DNA of 64,000 nucleotides from Hirsutella rhossiliensis (lineage: Eukaryota > Ascomycota > Sordariomycetes > Hypocreales > Ophiocordycipitaceae). This document shows, in pieces, positions 1 through 13,139 of this stretch. Positions within the stretch are counted from its first letter, which is position 1. Each line of letters opens with the position of its first letter. The DNA lies in NCBI RefSeq assembly GCF_020360975.1, contig NW_025408679.1:1426001-1490000 (forward strand), written 5' to 3'. The notes beneath the pieces were generated by a model. That model made no database searches. It was given only the letters and a program-made list of their open reading frames with translations, and had not been told where the DNA came from. Position numbers and translations under genes: made by a program.

Positions 1-2324
1 ATATACTAGATAATAAGACTAAGGTCGCGCTAAAAATAAAGCGGCCTTAACTAAGACTACCTTAACTAACTACTTTCCTTATTAAAGCAACCTAATAAAA
101 GGAGAGGACTTATAATAATAAAACTATAGTATTAACTAAACTAGACCTAAACTAAGTATAAACCTTATTACTTAAACTATAGACTAAATAAAACTAATAA
201 GACCTAACTAAGCTAGCCTTAATAGCTATAAAGTAAGACCTACTATTAAAAGATTATAATTAAATAAGACCTAACTTAAAATTAAACTAAGATAAAGCTT
301 ATAACTAGCCCTTAAACTATAACCTTAGCTTAACTTATTAATAGTAATATCTACCTTACTATTATAGTAGGAGTAATAGGACCCCTTTAAAGTAATATAT
401 AAGGTAAAAGAAAGAGTAACCTAAGACTTATAAGGAGTATAAGGACTATTACTATTATAAGAAGCTTAATAATAGCTAGCTAGGCTTAACCTTAAACCTA
501 AACTAAAGCTAGCTTAAACGGCTAGCTTATAAGATAAAGTAATAACTAAGGTCTATACTAAGGTAGGACCTATATTAGTAATAGCGTAAAGGCGTTTACT
601 ATAGCTTATACTATAACCTTAGATTTAATTAAGGTTAAGACTAGTAATAATCTTAGCTAAGACCGAACTATAATAGCTATAAAAACGCTACTAAATAAAG
701 TTAAGAGTATTAGTAAGGTTAGTAAGCGATATAAAATAAGGACGCTTTAAGGTAGGCTTAGTAATAAGAGAACTACTAAGCTATAGCTTAGCGTTAAAGC
801 TAATAAAGGGTAATATAATAGGATCTTATACTAGCTTTAAGATAACCGTAGGTATAAGGATAGTAGTAAACTCCTTAGCCTTAGCCTTAAATAAAGCCTT
901 AAATATAATAGCCGCCTTACCTTTACTTTTACCTTTACCTTTCTTTTTATTAAAAAGGGCTAAGGCTAAACTAGGCCTAGTAAGATTAAAACTATTATCC
1001 TTACTATTATAGTTATTACTAGTAATAAGATAGAAATAGTTAGCGAGATCGTTAACTACTATAAGAGTCTTTTTAATAACTAAATATAACTTAAGCTTAA
1101 TTTAAGCTAAGGTCTTAATATTATCGCTAAACTTACTTAAGTACTTCTTTAAGGACTTATATATATAGTAGGTATTATCTATAAAATAAGTAAAAGCTAA
1201 GGTAAGCGTCTTAATATTCTTAGTAATTATAGCTAAACTAAGGGCGGACTTACTTAACGCGCCCTTACCCTTAGTAGTAAGGGCCTATTAACTAGCGTAA
1301 ATATAAGTTTTTAAAGTAGCGTAATAAAAGCGCTCTTATACTAAGCCCTTAATAAAGGAGGGGCTATTAACCTTAGACTAAGCTTAGTAAAGGGTATATA
1401 TAGCCTCTTTACTTTTAAAGGTAATCTAAAATATAGATTAATACTAAACTTAGACTATATTATAGTAAGATAGGGTTACTTACTTAGTAATAAGACTAGT
1501 TAAAGTTAGTATAAGTAATATATACTTTAGCTTTTATAGCTAGTAAAGTTAGTAAAAAGTATTAAAAGTAAAACTAACTTACGATAAGACTAAGACTAAT
1601 ACTTATAAGACTAGTTTTAATAGCTAGTAAAGGACTTATAAGTAAGCTTACTAGTAAAGCGCTTAATATATATAAAATATAAGATAGAGCGCTTTAATCT
1701 TACTATAATAGTAACTTTCTTATAAAGAGGGGGTTTTAAAAGAAGTAAGCCGCTACTACCTAAGTTAGCTTCTTAGTTAAATATTATAATATAACGGCGA
1801 ACGAACTAAATATAGTATTAAAGAGACCTAAGGATATAAAAGTAATATAAGTAAGGAATTAAGGCCTATAAAAGAAATAGTAGATAGAAAGGTAAAAAGA
1901 AGTAAGAATAAAACTAAAGGGGGAGGGTAGGTATATATATATATAAGCTAGGCGCGCGTAATTAGTAATTACGTAATAGATAGTAAATATAGGCCGCCGC
2001 GCTTTTAATTAAAAAGTAATATAGCTAGATAAGAACCGATTTTTAATTAGCGGAGCTAGCTAACTAAATTTCGATTAGCTAGCCCTACTTAAGAGCGACC
2101 TATATTAGTGCCCGGCCCAGTAACCGGATAATACTTACCTTACTAACTAATAGACTAATAAGCTAACGCGGCCGCGGCTACGCGGTAGTAACGTAAGAGC
2201 TATAAAGAATAAAGGCGCTTATAAGTTAGGCCCTTAAAAAGAGACTACTACTTATAACCTTAGGCCTAAGCTAGTAAGCCTAGGCTATAGCTACTTAGGA
2301 TAGTAGCGGCTATAGCTTAAAAGG

Positions 2325-3710
2325 GCCTATACCGAAATATAAATATATAAGAGAAGCCTATAGTAGCCGGCGTAAATTTCCTATATACTATTACTATAAC
2401 CTCGTTTAAGGCGGACCTATATTAAAAGAGGGGAGGGTTTTCCCTTAAGTACTTTAGTTTTTCCTTCCTATTTAATATTAAAGCTCTAGATACTTCTAGC
2501 TAGGTCCTTAGTATAATCTTAATAATAATAATAATAATAACCTAAGACCTTTAAAGCTATATATAAGACCGATAATTAAATAATTACGCGGTTAATTACT
2601 TTATTAATCCTTAGCTATATACTATATATACTTTAAGTATATACTCTTATCCTTATTAAAATACCTATACTAATAGTAATAGTAGTAGCTAGATATAGCT
2701 AACTAGATATTAAAAGATAAGGGGGTTTAAGAGAAATAAAGAAAAAGAGAAAGTACTAAGTAAAGAAAGGTAAAGGTAAAGAAAGCTAAAAAAGTATATT
2801 TATAAAAGAAGATAAAGAAGATAATTATAAAGAGGATTATTATAAAAGAAGATACTATTTACTAGCTAAAGGGGAAAAGAGACCTCTTTTATAGACTAAA
2901 TTTTCCTTTCTTTTTACTTAAATAAAAAAGAGCTAAGGGATTATTTAATTAAAGAAAGGATTAGTTAAAGACTTTATTAAGGATCCTACTAAGGATCCTA
3001 TTAAGGACCTTACTAAAGACTTTACTACGCGGGCTATATATATTCCTTAAGGTATAGATACCCTTATTAAATTACCTAAGGTAGTAGAAAAGGCTTTTTA
3101 CTATATTATTATTAGCTTTAAAAAGAAGGTAGCTCCCTTTATAAATTCTATTACCTTAAGATAAAGAGGGGGCTTAAGAGGGTCCTACTTATAAAAGGGG
3201 ACTAAATTATAAATAGTTTTATTTACTTAAGCTTATAGCTCCTTTACTTACTTATTTTAATCTTAGGGCTTTATAAGAATTATCTTATAAACTATAAGGG
3301 CGGTAGAGTTAATTTTTAATATTATTATAAAAGGAGGTAGAAAAGTTAGTTAAAACTTAGCTTTTTTAATAAAGGGGGTAAAAGGGAGCTATAAAGGATA
3401 TAAGAAAGGTACTTTTTATAATAGCTAAAAAGTATAAGAATTCTATCCCCTTAAGCTTATAACTTTTATAAAGATAGATATATAAAGTAAATATAAAATA
3501 TATTATTATTATTAAGATTATACTAGTAACTTATTAAAAGGTATTTAGAACTTAAGCGTTAAATAAGAAAGAGAAACTAAAGTACTTAAAGGAAAACCCT
3601 CCCTTCTTTTATAGCTAGTCCGCCCTTATACTAAGTCGCGGTTATAATATATAAGAATCTTATACTAGCTATTATAAGTATTATATTAGTTAGTCGGAAT
3701 TATATTAGCC
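2325..3710. repeat. Inverted repeat pair about 210 bp, ~960 bp apart
   Basis: The reverse complement of about 2325-2540 aligns with about 3500-3710 through several shared blocks, including the purine/pyrimidine stretch around 2430-2450 and the ATT-repeat followed by AAGATTATACT. Divergence is mostly C/T and G/A, as expected after RIP. The arms could be long terminal inverted repeats of a DNA transposon, or two LTR fragments in opposite orientation. The interior holds an antisense Copia-like leader fragment (about 3060-3470), so the structure is composite. Confidence 0.55.
3056..3475 (-). mobile_element. Copia-type leader/gag fragment, RIP-degraded
   Basis: The sequence is the reverse complement of the region just after the 5' LTR of the element at 5140-11481 (about 5620-5990). 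It also matches 12741-13140 in the same orientation, for example the run GATAAAGAGGGGGCTTAAGA. It is heavily C-to-T and G-to-A mutated and has no open frame. It is a third copy of this family on the left side of the window. Confidence 0.7.
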
Positions 3711-4929
3711 CTACTATAAAGTAACCTTAGAAAGTAACTCCTTTATATATATAGGGTATATAGCGTTAATTAGTTATACGAGCGTTTTTAGTTAATAGTT
3801 AATTATATAATTATCCTTAACTTTATCTTATAATAATATCTTCCTAGGCTTTACTTTATTTTTCTACTATAAGGCTTAGTAGGCTATTTTTTATTAGTAC
3901 TAGCCTTTAGCTAGGCCGGTAGTTAGGTTATTATACTAGCTTTATATTATACTTATTAAGTTACTAGTATTAGCCCTAGGTTTTTATTTTCCTAGTTAGG
4001 GGGCCTAGACTAAGGTTTAGAGGAAGTCCTAATAAATTTATTACTAGGTTTAAGTAGATAAGGTCTAGGCTAGCTTACTTATAGTAGGGCTAGACTACTA
4101 ATATATTTATAAGCGCTTTTAAAAGCGCTAATTAGCTAATTAATAAGTAGGTTAGCGTAGTTTACTAGTTTAACTAAAAGTTAACTATGCCCTTAGCTAG
4201 ATTTAAACCGACTTTAGTATTATAGCTAATAGACTTCCTAGGTATATATAAGAATATACCCTTATATTTCTATTTTACTATTATAAAGAAATAATAAGTA
4301 TAGGGAGGCTTTATAAAATAAGCTAGTAAATAGACGCTCTATAATATAGTCTAAGGGAATAACCCTTAAAGATAAAAGGCCTTTACTAGATATCTATAGC
4401 TTCCTTTACGAAACGCGGGTTAAGATAAGCCTATCTTAATTTATAAGAATATATATAAAATATATAAGTTAATTATAAGTAGAACGGATACCCTATTACT
4501 TATTTTAGCTTACCGGTTTTAAAGATATCCGCGATATAAGAATAGGTAGGGTATAGAACATTCTAGTTAAATCTACTACTTATACTAGAACCTATAGACT
4601 TACGTTAACTATTATACTATAATTAAACTACCTATTAAGTCTAGAAGATATACTATAGATAAAGCTTTTTAAGTACTATAGAATATACTAGAAAGCTAAC
4701 TAATTAGTCTATTAGTAAGCGAGTAATAGTCTATAAAAGATAAAGGGTTTCCTTAGAAAGAGTAGATAAAATAAGTAAGTTTATAAGTATCTTTTATAAC
4801 GCTATTCTTTTAATATATTATTTAGCCCCTTATATACTTTTTATAAATTCTAGACGAAAACCTACCCTATACTCCGTCGACCGCTCTTTCCGCTTATATT
4901 ATAAATTACTTAATTCTACGCTTATTACT

Positions 4930-5139
4930 TATACCTTTTAATAATAAGCTTAATCGTTTAATTCGTTTAAACTAGCCTTATAGGCTTAGACGTTATATCT
5001 TAAAAGATTCCTTCCTTTTAAAGAAGGTAAAAGGAAATTAAGCTCGTTAAAAATCGAGGGTAAAAAGCTACCTTTTTTCGTTAAAGAATTTATATAGACC
5101 TATTAAGTAATTTTATTATAAAATTTACCCTCCTATACC
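4930..5139 (-). mobile_element. Older Copia element, left part of interrupted copy
   Basis: It matches the reverse complement of about 7270-7480 of the younger element. The match breaks exactly at 5139 and resumes at 11487, where the sequence continues as the reverse complement of the adjoining bases near 7260. With the younger element and one copy of ATACC taken out, the older copy reads through without a gap. Left of about 4930 the similarity fades, so the 3' end of this older copy is not placed. Confidence 0.75.
5135..5139. repeat. Target-site duplication, left copy (ATACC)
   Basis: The five bases before the 5' LTR are identical to 11482-11486 after the 3' LTR. Five base pairs is the usual duplication length for Ty1/Copia integration. 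Confidence 0.8.
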
Positions 5140-5615
5140 TATCGCGAAGCATAGCCTAATTTCGTAGTTCTCGGAGATATCCCTTAGCATAAGGGACCTA
5201 GGAAGCTAAAAAACAGGTTTTAAGGAAGGAGCTAAAAGGAGGTATAGAGAGGAGAGTAAGGGTAAGAGGTAAAGTAGAAGTAGCGATAGCTTCCTATAGA
5301 GGTAGCGAGAGATAAGACGGATATACCGGCAACGGCTAGAAAGGAGGGGAAAAACCGGTAAAAAGCTCGGTAGTCGAAAGGATATTAGTAGCTTCTTTAA
5401 GCAGGATCTTCTTTATTAATTAAGATACTAGATAGGTATAAAGAGGGGCGTTAGATAAAGGAAAGAAGGATAATAAAGGTAATATAATAATTACTCCCCT
5501 ACCGCAATTACTACTCCTATAAGAATTAAATCTCTCTGCCCTGCCTATCTAACCCCTTACTTCTAATTTTACCTTCGTGCATTTTTATATACTTCTTATA
5601 TCTCTCTTCGCGAGA
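5140..5615 (+). repeat. 5' LTR of the Copia element
   Basis: The LTR is 476 bp. Its ends form a short inverted repeat (TCGCGAAG at the start, CTTCGCGA at the end). The leader beginning GTTATAAGCC follows directly. Compared with the 3' LTR it has T or A at nearly all differing sites. Confidence 0.9.
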
Positions 5616-8600
5616 GTTATAAGCCCGGGAGGAATAGAATTCCTATACCTTCTAGCTGCTATAAAAGGCACCTTTCTTATATCCCTCGTAGCTTCCTTTT
5701 ACCCCTCTTATTAGAAAAGCTAATTTTTACCTAACTTTTCTACCCCCCCTCTTCTATAATAATAACGAAAACCGACTCCTCTACCGTCCCTACGGTCTAT
5801 AGGACGATTCTTATAAAGTCCTAAGATTAGGATAAGTAGGTAAAGGAGCTACGGGCTCGTATAGATAGAACTATCTATAATTTAGTCTTCTTTAATAAGC
5901 AGGACCCTCTTAAGCCCCCTCTTTGTCTTAGAGCAACGGAATTTATAGAGGGAGCATCCCTCTTCTCCGAGCTAACCTCTATATAGCAGAGAGCTTTTTC
6001 TACTACCTTAGGCGACTACGAGAGTTACCGAAAGGAATACCTTTACGAGACGAGGCTACTAACTACTATACGCACGGCGATAACGGAATCCGTTAGTGCC
6101 GTAAAGCTAATTACTCTTCGAGAGGAAGAGACTCCTAGGCAGTAGCTTTTAAAGCTCGAGACCTTAATAGCTCCCTCGAGGGGCTATATAACTAACCGTA
6201 TTAGGAAGACCTATACGGTATACCTAGGAGCCTTTTCTACTAGGAACCTACTAGCTTCTTCGTAGCTAGCTAAGTAGGAAGAAATCCTCGAGGAAGCTAA
6301 CTAATACTTCCTTATAGAAGCTCTTTCCGGCTAGTAGCTACGGGATATATCTCTGCTAATAAAGCTTATTAGTAACGGTTACTCGACTATCTTTTAAGAA
6401 GCTAGCCGGGAACTAGATAAAGAGGCTACTAGAGTATAATAGTAAGCAGTCTTATTCCTTCGTAGCTAGCACTCGACCTAGACGGCTCGACCTACTGCCC
6501 CTGCAGCTGCTGCAGCCCCTATTACTGCGGTTCCCGCTGCTGCTGCTGCGGCTGTTGCCCCTCTAGCTCTACCTCCCTCGAGAGCCTTAACACCGTCTTT
6601 AACGGCTGCCCCGGTCCTAGGCCCGGCTTCGTATCTTGCTCCGGGCCCGGCCCCGGCCCCGTTAGTTAGACCGGCCCGACTAGTCCCCTAATAGACCTTT
6701 TAGTCCGTTAGTCGAAAAATTAGGGAACTAGTCGAAATCGAACCTCTTCGTTAAAATTAGTAATAAGGGGTAAAAAGGGGGGGTTTTTAAGCAGACCTTC
6801 TAGATCGGGATAAGGATTCCTCGAAGAAATAATATATAAGGAGGAATCGACCTACCTACTAAGTATATAAAAAGCCTTATCGGCTAGAAGACTACTAGTA
6901 GGTCTTCGAGGAAAACCGACCTAAAGGAGTTAACCCTTTAAAGAGGCTATAAGAAATAGTATAATAGTCTCTTAAGGAGGACCCCTCGTTATAGAAGAAG
7001 ATAGACGAGATTTAGGTTGCTAAGAAATAGCAACTAACGCTGCTGCCCTTATTCGAGCTATAAATTTAAGGAAAAATCGTTAGTATAGTAAATCCGGCCT
7101 TTATCTTCCCTACGGATTAATAAGGCTAAGACTAACCGTTAGAGCCCTCTAACTATCCCCTACGAAAATCAGCTATCCTTAACTCTAGTACTTCCCTTAA
7201 TATTTACAATATACTCTTATAATTCCGGTCCTTTAAGAAGGTATAGAGGGAATACCTTATTACTAGGGAATTAACCGTATAGATAGAAGGGTACGGAAGG
7301 GTGAATTTTACGATGAAATTACCTAACGGGATCTATACGAATTCTTTAACGAAAAAGGGTAGCTTTTTGCCCTTAATTTTTAACGAGCCTAATTTCCTTC
7401 CGCTTTCTTCGAGAGGAAGGAATCTTCTAGGATACGACGTCTAAGCCTACGAGGCTAGTCTAGAAGAATTAGACTATTAAGCTTATCGAGGAGAAATTCG
7501 GTTAATTTATTCTCGAATTCCGACCTATCCTTAGGAAGGAATCTCTTAAGAAGTTAGCTTTCCCTACTAAGAGGGTAGGTTTAAAGGACCCTCTTCCGGC
7601 AGCCTAAGAAGACGGTCTTTTTTAGCACGCACGACTTAGTTACCTAGGCCCCCTAGCTTTATATAAGCTAGGCTAATAATAGGGCGTACGAATAAGGGGC
7701 CTAAAGACCGTCGAATGCGAATACTATAGCTAAGGGAAGACTAGGAGACGAATTTCTAAACGGACCCTAATACGGCCGGACTAGCCGTATAAGGAAATTT
7801 AGGTCGACTAGACCGACGTCTCTAGGGATTAAGAAAGCTTCGTTAAGGTAATGTTTTTTATAGACGCCTTTTTAGGGATAGTTTTCCCCTATTTCTTACG
7901 GACCTACCTAAGTAAGTATAACTAGTTTGCCCTCTAGGACTTCGTTAACTAGATAAAATCCTACTTTAGCTATAAGGTAAAGAAGATATAGTCTAACGGA
8001 GAGCTATTTACGAAGGATATCTTAAATTAGCTTCGAAAAAGGGGCATTTTACCCCTCCCGTTAGCACCGAATACCTAGGCTTAGAACGGAGGGGCAGAAA
8101 GATTAAGGTGCTATAATAGAAAGGCCTGCATGATAAGACTTACTATAAAGCTTCTATACGACCTTTAGAGGAAGTCGTTAAGACCGCCTATTACCTTTAG
8201 AACTGACCCTAAGGGACCCTAGGGACTAAGGAACTATAAGGACCTAGAGACCCTTTTTAAGACCTAAGGAATAAACTAGAAATCCCCCCTTAAGCTCTTT
8301 ACGAAGAAGAGGGCCTCGCTAGCCTACCTTTATGCCTATAGCTATAAGGCATACGCTATAACTACCGATGTATAGCTAAAAAGGAAGAAGAAAAGAAAGC
8401 TTAATCCTAGAGCCTTTATTAGTTACCTCGTTAAGTATAATTCTACGAATATCTTCTAGATCTAGATTCCTCTTCTACGGAAGGTTATTTCGACTAGGGA
8501 TATAATTTTCGACGAATCTAGCTTCTTCGACGGAAAGAGGGATTAATAGCCCCTCTTACTCTCTTAACGTTAGCTAATTTAGAAGATTTAAATCCCCCCT

Positions 8601-11004
8601 TCCTAACAGTCTTAAGAAGAGGTCCTAGATAAAGAAACGGAAGATAAAACCGACGTCGAAGTAGTCGAAGATAACGCCGACTTCGAAGAAGAAGAAGAGG
8701 AAGCTACTAGATTAGATAATCTAGACGAAGAAGGAGACTATAAGAAAGTAGTAGAGCTAGAATACGCCTACCTCCCTATGCCTCCTCTAACGGAATAAGA
8801 AGAAGATCTAGAAATAGCTTTCTTTATTAGTCTTCCTATCTCGACCCCTAAGGGGGTAGGAAAGGCACCTCTCTTAAAGGATTACCCGGCTGCCTTTTTA
8901 TCCCTGCTTCGAGAAGTAAAGGAAGGTATAGGGCCCGATATAGATACTAAAGAAGACTAACCTTTCCCCTATTTCGATTGTTTTTCCGACTTCTACCTAA
9001 CGCTAATAGAAGACGGTTCCTATAGAGCGTTTATAGTAGGCCGGCTCTTTAAGCTATAGTTATTAGCAAGGAAGGTATATAAAAGAGACCTCCCGGACCT
9101 ACTAGCAAACTAAAAGCAGCTAGAAAAACACTCTTTTAGAGACTAGTTTTTCTAGGCCTAGAAAGACCACCTAGCCTTATACGAGGAGATAGGGTCTTTC
9201 GAAGAGGTCCTTAAGGAAAAGGCAAGAGGAAAATAGGTCCTTAGCTATAAGTAGGTCTTTATCTATAAGACTAATAAATATAGCTTCCTTTAAAAGTATA
9301 AAGCCCGGCTAGTTATCTATAGGAATTAATAGGAAAAAGGGGATCTACCTACTAGGGCAACCACCTTAGTAGGGATGTCTTTTTAGACCCTTATAGCTAT
9401 AGTAGTAGAATTCGACCTCGAGCTCGAATAGATAGATATAGTTAACGCCTTTATTAACTGCCTACTTAAGGAAGAAGAAGTTATCTATATACGACTTCCT
9501 CCTAGTTTCTAATAACTAGGAAAGGTTCTATAGCTTAGGAAAGCTCTATACGGACTACGAAGATTACCCCTTCTTTAGCAATAGTATTTAATAGGTTCCT
9601 TTAAAGCCCTAGGCTTTACGAAAGTCCCTTAGGAACCGTGTATAATATAGAAGGGTAAACTTACGGTCTTCTTCTACGTCGACGATATTATCTAGGCCTA
9701 CCCGAAAGAGGAAGAAGCTGCTACTAGGGAGGCTATACGAGGCCTATAATAAAGGTATAAGATAACTAAGCTAAGGGAGCTAAAGTAGTTCCTAGGGATA
9801 TAAATCTTTCGGAATAGGTCCTAACGGACTATCTAGCTTACCTAGGATACCTATATCGATAAGGTCGCTTATAAATTCCTCCCTAATTCCCTCGATAAGA
9901 AGCTTCCCTCTACGCTTATATTAGATAAAGAGCTTTTACCTAATCCGTCCTTTTAAGCTAGGGAGTAAGAGAAACACTAATATTAATAGAAGGTAGGCTC
10001 CCTGCTTTTTTTAGCTATTTCTACTAGACCGGATATCTCTTTTACGGTCTCCTAGCTAGCTAGGTATAACTAGAATCCTAGCCCTAGGCATTAAGAAGTA
10101 GTAGATAGAGCTATCCTTTATCTCTATTTAACGAGATTATATAGTCTACGCCTAGGAGGGCAAGGAAGGAAATAAGCTACCGAAATCTTCCTTTATTTAA
10201 GCGATTCGTCCTTTATAGATAATTCCTTAGATAGAAAGAGCTTATAAGGGTATATTATATCCCTTTTTAGAGGAACTATTACTTAGAGAGCTTCGAAGTA
10301 GGCTACCGTTACGACTTCTAGTATAGAGGTAGAGCTACTAGCTCTTTTAAAAGCGTTAAAAGAAGCGATTTTCCTTAGCCGGCTACTAATATCGTTATAA
10401 CTATAAATTCCGACCCTATTAACTATAGAATGCGATAATATATAGACTATACGAATTCTTATAGAAAATAGTAAGTTATCGACCCGGCTACGGTATATCG
10501 ATATCTACTAGCATTAGTTACGCTAAGAGGTCTAAAGGGGACTTATTTCCGTCCGTTAGGTTCTAACGGTATTAATAAAAGCCGACGGTCTTACGAAGCC
10601 CCTACTAAAGTAGAAGCTAGCTGTCTTTTTATAGTAAATTAAGCTAGAAGACGTTCGAGAGAAGCTATCCTTAGAGGCCTGCCTTAAGAGTCTACGAGAG
10701 GAGCTAATAGCCCGTATAAGAAGGTAACGTCTATAGCCGAAGAAAAGGAAGAGGTTTTTCCCTTTAAAGGGCCCCCTATTTAATTAGGTTTTTCCCTTCT
10801 AAGAAGGCCCCCTTTCTTATAGGACTTTCCCCTCTTTAGGCCCCTATTCCTTAAGTAGGTCTAAAAGAGCCTAGGGACCCGAAAGGGCCCCTGCTTTCCT
10901 CGAGTAAAGGGAGAAGTGCAGAGCTAAGAACCTCCTCTATACGCTTACTAGCCCGAAGCCGTATTAGCTATGCCCTTAAGGGGCAGGCTATAGCTAAGGG
11001 GGTG

Positions 11005-11481
11005 TGTCGCGAAGCGTAGCCTGATTTCGTAGTTCTCGGAGATATCCCTTGGCACGAGGGACCTAGGAAGCTAAAAAACAGGTTTTAAGGAAGGAGCTAA
11101 AAGGAGGTATAGAGAGGAGAGTAGGGGCAAGAGGGGAAGCAAAAGTAGCGATAGCTTCCTATAGAGGTAGCGAGAGATAAGACGGATATGCCGGCAACGG
11201 CTAGAAAGGAGGGGAAAAAACCGGCAAAAAGCTCGGTAGTCGAAAGGACATTAGTAGCTTCTTTAAGCAGGATCTTCTTTGTTAATTAAGATGCTAGATA
11301 GGTATAAAGAGGGGCGTTAGATAGAGGAAAGAAGGACAATAAAGGCAATATAATAATTACTCCCCTGCCGCAATTGCTGCTCCTATAAGAATCAAATCTC
11401 TCTGCCCTGCCTATCCGACCCCTTACTTTTAATTTCACCTTCGTGTATTTTTATATACTTCTTATATCTCTCTTCGCGAGA
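11005..11481 (+). repeat. 3' LTR of the Copia element
   Basis: The LTR is 477 bp and starts TGTCGCGAAG directly after the polypurine tract. It keeps more CA/TG dinucleotides than the 5' LTR and so is nearer the original sequence. Confidence 0.9.
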
Positions 11482-11486
11482 ATACC
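11482..11486. repeat. Target-site duplication, right copy (ATACC)
   Basis: Identical to 5135-5139; it abuts the last base of the 3' LTR. Confidence 0.8.
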
Positions 11487-13139
11487 CCTTTATTTAAATA
11501 GTTAATTCCCTAGTAATAAGGTATTCTCTTTATACTTTCTTAAAGGACCGGAATTATAAAAGGGTATTATAGATATTAAGGGAAGTACTAGAGTTAAGGA
11601 TCGCTAATTTTTATAAGGGATAGTTAGAGGGTCCTAATAAGTAGTCTTATTAATCTATAAGGAAGATAAAGGCTAGATTTACTATACTAATAATTTTTCC
11701 TTAAATTTATAGCTCGAATAAAGGTAGCGGTATCGTTAGTTATTATTTCTTAGTAACCTAAATCTTATCTATCTTCTTCTATAACGAGGGGTCCTCCTTA
11801 AGAGACTATTATATTATTTTTATAACCTCTTTAAAAGGTTAAATCCTTTAGGTCGGTTTTCTTAAAAGACCTACTAGTATTATAATAACTAATAGCCTAG
11901 GGATTTATAGGCTAAGTAGCCGTTTCGTTTAGTCTTTTATTTCTTTAAGGAATCCTTATCTTAGTCTAGAAGATCTACTTAAAAACCCCCCCTTTTTACC
12001 CCTTATTACTAGTTTTAATAAAAAGGCTCGATTTCGACTAGTTCCTTAATTTTTCGACCAACGGACTAAAAGGTCTATTAAGGGACTGGTTAGGCTAGAC
12101 GGACTAACGGGGCCGGGCTTAGAGTAGTAGGTAAAGCTAGGGCCGGGATAAGGGCAGCCGTTAAAGATAGGGTCTAGGCTCTTAAGGGAGGAGGAGCTAA
12201 AGGGGCAGCTATAGTAATAGTAGTAAGGGCTATAGTAAGAAGGGCTATAGTAGCTATAACGGTAGTAGGTCGAGCTATCTAGGTCGAGTGCTAGCTATAT
12301 AGGAATAAGACTACTTATTATTATACTTTAGTAGCTTCTTTATTTAGTTCCTAGCTAGCTTCTTAAAAGATAGTTAAGTAACTATTATTAATAGGCTTTA
12401 TTAGTAGAGATATATCCTATAGCTATTAGCCGGAAAGAGCTTTTATTAAGAAGTATTAGTTAGCCTCCTTAAGGATCTCTTCTTACTTAGCTAACTACGA
12501 AGAAGCTAGTAGGTTCCTAGTAAAAAAGGCTCCTAAGTATACTATATAGGTCTTTTTAATACGGTTAGTTATATAGCCCCTTAAGGGAGCTATTAAGGTC
12601 TTAAGCTTTAAAAGCTATTACTTAAGAGTCTCTTTCTCTTAAAAAGAGATTAGCTTTATAGTACTAATATATTCTATTATTACTATATATATAATAGTTA
12701 GTATCTTTATCTTATAGAGGTATTCCTTATAGTAACTCTTATAATTACCTAAGGTAGTAGAAAAAGCTCTTTATTATATAGAGGTTAGCTTAGAGAAGAG
12801 GGAAGCTCCCTCTATAAATTCCGTTACCCTAAGATAAAGAGGGGGCTTAAGAGGGTCCTACTTATTAAAAAAGACTAAATTATAGATAGTTTTATCTATA
12901 TAAGCCCGTAGCTCCTTTACCTACTTATCCTAATCTTAGGGCTTTATAAGAATCGTCTTATAGACTATAGAGGCGGTAGAGTTATTTTTTAATATCGTTA
13001 TAAAAGAAGGGGTAGAAAAGTTAGTTAAAAATCGGCTTTTCTAATAAGAAGGTTAAAAGGAAGCTACGAGGAATATAAGAAAGGTGCCTTTTATAGTAGC
13101 CGGAAGGTATAAGAATTCTATTCCTCCTAGGCTTATAAC
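11487..13139 (-). mobile_element. Older Copia element, gag side, RIP-degraded
   Basis: This is the reverse complement of the 5' half of the younger element (about 5620 to 7260), including the gag region and the leader ending at CTTATAAC (13132-13139). It carries many more C-to-T and G-to-A changes than the younger copy, so it has had longer, or more, exposure to RIP. It is interrupted by the younger element at 11486 and continues at 5139 leftward. Confidence 0.8.

Larger units (their letters stand above)
1..4929. repeat. AT-rich RIP-degraded repeat block
   Basis: The block is very AT-rich and almost lacks the dinucleotides CA and TG. From 1 to about 2100 I found only an isolated CA (near 87) and no TG, while CpG is kept. 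This is the expected product of RIP (CpA to TpA on both strands). Because ATG and TGA both need TG, start codons are nearly absent and stops are TAA or TAG, so no gene can be read. Recognisable pieces are a Copia-type 5' leader/gag fragment at about 3060-3470 and an inverted repeat at about 2325-2540 and 3500-3710. Elsewhere in the block I recognise nothing. Confidence 0.85.
5140..11481 (+). mobile_element. LTR retrotransposon, Ty1/Copia type, inactivated by RIP
   Basis: About 6.3 kb with two LTRs in the same orientation, a 5-bp duplication on each side, a leader, and a polypurine tract (AAGGGGG) just before the 3' LTR. Reading order is gag (about 5770-7000), protease/integrase (about 7300-8900, weak), reverse transcriptase (about 9230-9720) and RNase H (about 10190-10400). 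The RT shows a YKARLV-like stretch, an F-x-LELEQIDIVNAF-like block and YVDD at 9675-9686. The RNase H shows DRKS-x-GYI and TVTTSSxExELLAL. The order RT/RNase H last, after integrase, marks Copia rather than Gypsy. Many Trp and Gln codons are now TAG, so no product is possible. It lies antisense inside an older relative. Confidence 0.9.
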
